Below, piece after piece: positions 4,925 through 6,316 of a stretch of DNA of 6,316 nucleotides. A model generated the notes under the pieces. It was not told the DNA's origin, did no database searches, and saw nothing but the letters and a program-made list of their open reading frames with translations. The DNA is taken from assembly GCA_009704285.1 (NCBI GenBank), contig WLEM01000030.1, forward strand, positions 1 to 6,316. The letters are read 5' to 3'. The translations under genes were made by a program, and so were the position numbers. Source of the DNA: Actinomycetota bacterium (GTDB lineage Bacteria > Actinomycetota > Actinomycetes > Nanopelagicales > Nanopelagicaceae). Positions within the stretch are counted from its first letter, which is position 1; each line of letters starts with the position of its first letter.

Positions 4925-6316
4925 GGCCCATCTCAGATCTGACTCGTCGGGTAGAACCATTTCAAGTTATTAGTGATTATGTACCTGCAGGGGATCAACC
5001 ATCTGCTATCTCTGAATTAGTGGCTCGGCTGGCGAATAATGAACAGGATATAGTTTTGCTGGGAGCAACTGGTACTGGTAAATCTGCAACTACAGCTTGG
5101 ATGATCGAACAAGTTCAACGGCCTACCCTAGTAATCGCCCCTAACAAAACTTTGGCTGCCCAATTAGCCAATGAGTTCAAGGAACTTCTGCCTAATAATG
5201 CTGTTGAGTACTTTGTTTCTTACTATGACTACTACCAGCCAGAGGCGTATGTGCCTCAAACTGATACCTTCATTGAAAAAGACTCATCGGTAAACGATGA
5301 GGTAGAGCGTTTAAGACATTCAGCGACTAACTCATTACTTACTAGACGAGATGTGATTGTGGTTGCAACGGTTTCTTGTATTTATGGTTTGGGAACCCCC
5401 CAGGAATACATAGACCGAATGGTCAAGCTAAAAGTAGGGGACTCAATAGATCGAAATACACTGTTGCGTAAATTTGTTGACATTCAATACAAGCGAAACG
5501 ATATGGCGTTTGAACGTGGAACTTTCCGTGTCCGTGGGGACACAATCGAGATAATTCCCATGTATGAAGAGTTGGCCTTACGAATTGAAATGTTCGGAGA
5601 TGACATTGAGAAAATAATGACGTTACACCCTCTAACTGGTGAAATTGTAAGAGATGAGACGGAAATGTATGTATTTCCAGCAACTCACTACGCCGCTGGT
5701 CCTGAAACAATGGAACGCGCAATCAAAGAAATAGAGATAGAGCTCGAAAAACGCGTTGATGAATTTGAGCGCTCTGGAAAATTATTAGAGGCGCAAAGAA
5801 TCAAGATGCGCACCACTTTTGATATCGAGATGATGCGCCAACTAGGTTTTTGTTCTGGAATTGAAAATTACTCAAGGCATTTAGATGGAAGGGAGCAAGG
5901 CTCTGCGCCTAACTGTCTTTTAGATTATTTCCCTGAGGATTTTTTGGTAGTAATTGATGAGTCTCATGTAACGGTGCCGCAAATAGGTGCAATGCATGAA
6001 GGTGATGCAGCACGAAAGCGAACTCTTGTGGAGCACGGATTTAGATTACCAAGTGCCATGGATAACCGGCCTCTTAAATTTACAGAATTCTTAGAAAGGT
6101 GCGGTCAAAAAGTTTACCTGTCTGCTACACCCGGCAAGTATGAATTAGAAAAGACCAAAAATGATGTTGTCGAACAAGTTATTCGCCCCACTGGACTGGT
6201 GGATCCAAAAATTGTGGTCAAGCCAATTAAAGGACAAATAGATGATTTGATTAACGAGATCAAGTTACGTGCAGATCGTAATGAACGAGTTCTTGTAACT
6301 ACTTTGACTAAAAAAA
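4921..6316 (+). CDS. uvrB: Excinuclease ABC subunit B, 3'-truncated by window edge
   Basis: Damage-verifying, helicase-like subunit of UvrABC nucleotide excision repair; it receives DNA from UvrA and recruits UvrC. The 465 complete codons run open to the window edge; the full protein is about 700 residues, so helicase motifs V-VI and the C-terminal UvrC-binding UVR domain lie outside. Visible in order: AGDQPSAI (23-30), Walker A GATGTGKS (48-55), [14 protein letters not shown] (73-86), the aromatic beta-hairpin [14 protein letters not shown] (97-110) that clamps the DNA, the ERLRHSAT segment (129-136), [13 protein letters not shown] (199-211), [10 protein letters not shown] (311-320), Walker B IDESH (345-349) and SATPG (401-405). 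All key residues are present. ATG 4921 overlaps the coaE stop (ATGA), so coaE and uvrB are very probably co-transcribed with coupled translation; no strong ribosome binding site precedes it. No SOS-box-like operator was recognised upstream, though it could lie outside this short interval. Confidence 0.97.
   Translation, partial: MRPISDLTRRVEPFQVISDYVPAGDQPSAISELVARLANNEQDIVLLGATGTGKSATTAWMIEQVQRPTLVIAPNKTLAAQLANEFKELLPNNAVEYFVSYYDYYQPEAYVPQTDTFIEKDSSVNDEVERLRHSATNSLLTRRDVIVVATVSCIYGLGTPQEYIDRMVKLKVGDSIDRNTLLRKFVDIQYKRNDMAFERGTFRVRGDTIEIIPMYEELALRIEMFGDDIEKIMTLHPLTGEIVRDETEMYVFPATHYAAGPETMERAIKEIEIELEKRVDEFERSGKLLEAQRIKMRTTFDIEMMRQLGFCSGIENYSRHLDGREQGSAPNCLLDYFPEDFLVVIDESHVTVPQIGAMHEGDAARKRTLVEHGFRLPSAMDNRPLKFTEFLERCGQKVYLSATPGKYELEKTKNDVVEQVIRPTGLVDPKIVVKPIKGQIDDLINEIKLRADRNERVLVTTLTKK

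Noticed and set aside
5423..5722. Minus-strand 99-codon open frame within uvrB
   Set aside because: It is antisense to well-conserved UvrB sequence, with no promoter or Shine-Dalgarno.
1..6316. Mobile elements, CRISPR, phage or defence genes
   Set aside because: No transposase, integrase, spaced direct repeats or tRNA-like cloverleaf was seen. Nearly all bases are in recognised genes, and the two intergenic gaps (105 and 62 bp) are accounted for by expression signals.

Overview
The window is ordinary housekeeping chromosome, most likely from a low-GC actinobacterium. The order polA, rpsA, coaE, uvrB is an actinobacterial arrangement. The RpsA and UvrB translations closely resemble the mycobacterial and streptomycete proteins as I remember them, for example the RpsA N-terminal phrase AVNDIG..EDFLAAI and the UvrB Walker [14 protein letters not shown]. 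Base composition is far below typical Actinobacteria, about 40-45% GC judged from sampled lines. Together these suggest a small-genome aquatic lineage such as Nanopelagicales (acI). That placement is inference.

Layout: (1) 2-1594, plus strand: the 3' part of polA, DNA polymerase I. It holds a degenerate 3'-5' exonuclease domain and a complete polymerase domain; the left end is cut by the window. (2) 1596-2822, minus strand: a 12-helix major facilitator permease of unknown substrate, tail to tail with polA and one base away. (3) 2823-2927: a 105-bp divergent intergenic region with a credible rpsA promoter, a C-rich rpsA leader lacking a normal Shine-Dalgarno, and a possible leaderless promoter for the permease. 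(4) 2928-4262, plus strand: rpsA, ribosomal protein S1 with four S1 domains, closed by a strong intrinsic terminator. (5) 4325-4924, plus strand: coaE, dephospho-CoA kinase, preceded by a -10-like TAGGGT placed for a leaderless transcript. (6) 4921-6316, plus strand: uvrB, overlapping coaE by ATGA and running off the right edge.

Functionally, polA and uvrB belong to the same repair route: UvrABC excises damage and Pol I fills the gap. rpsA serves translation initiation and coaE performs the last step of coenzyme A synthesis. coaE and uvrB look co-transcribed and translationally coupled. The permease is the only gene whose role cannot be read from the sequence.

I found no RNA gene, mobile element, CRISPR array, prophage or defence cassette, and no sign of a previously undescribed system. 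The points worth a second look are fine-scale: regulatory architecture and active-site residues.
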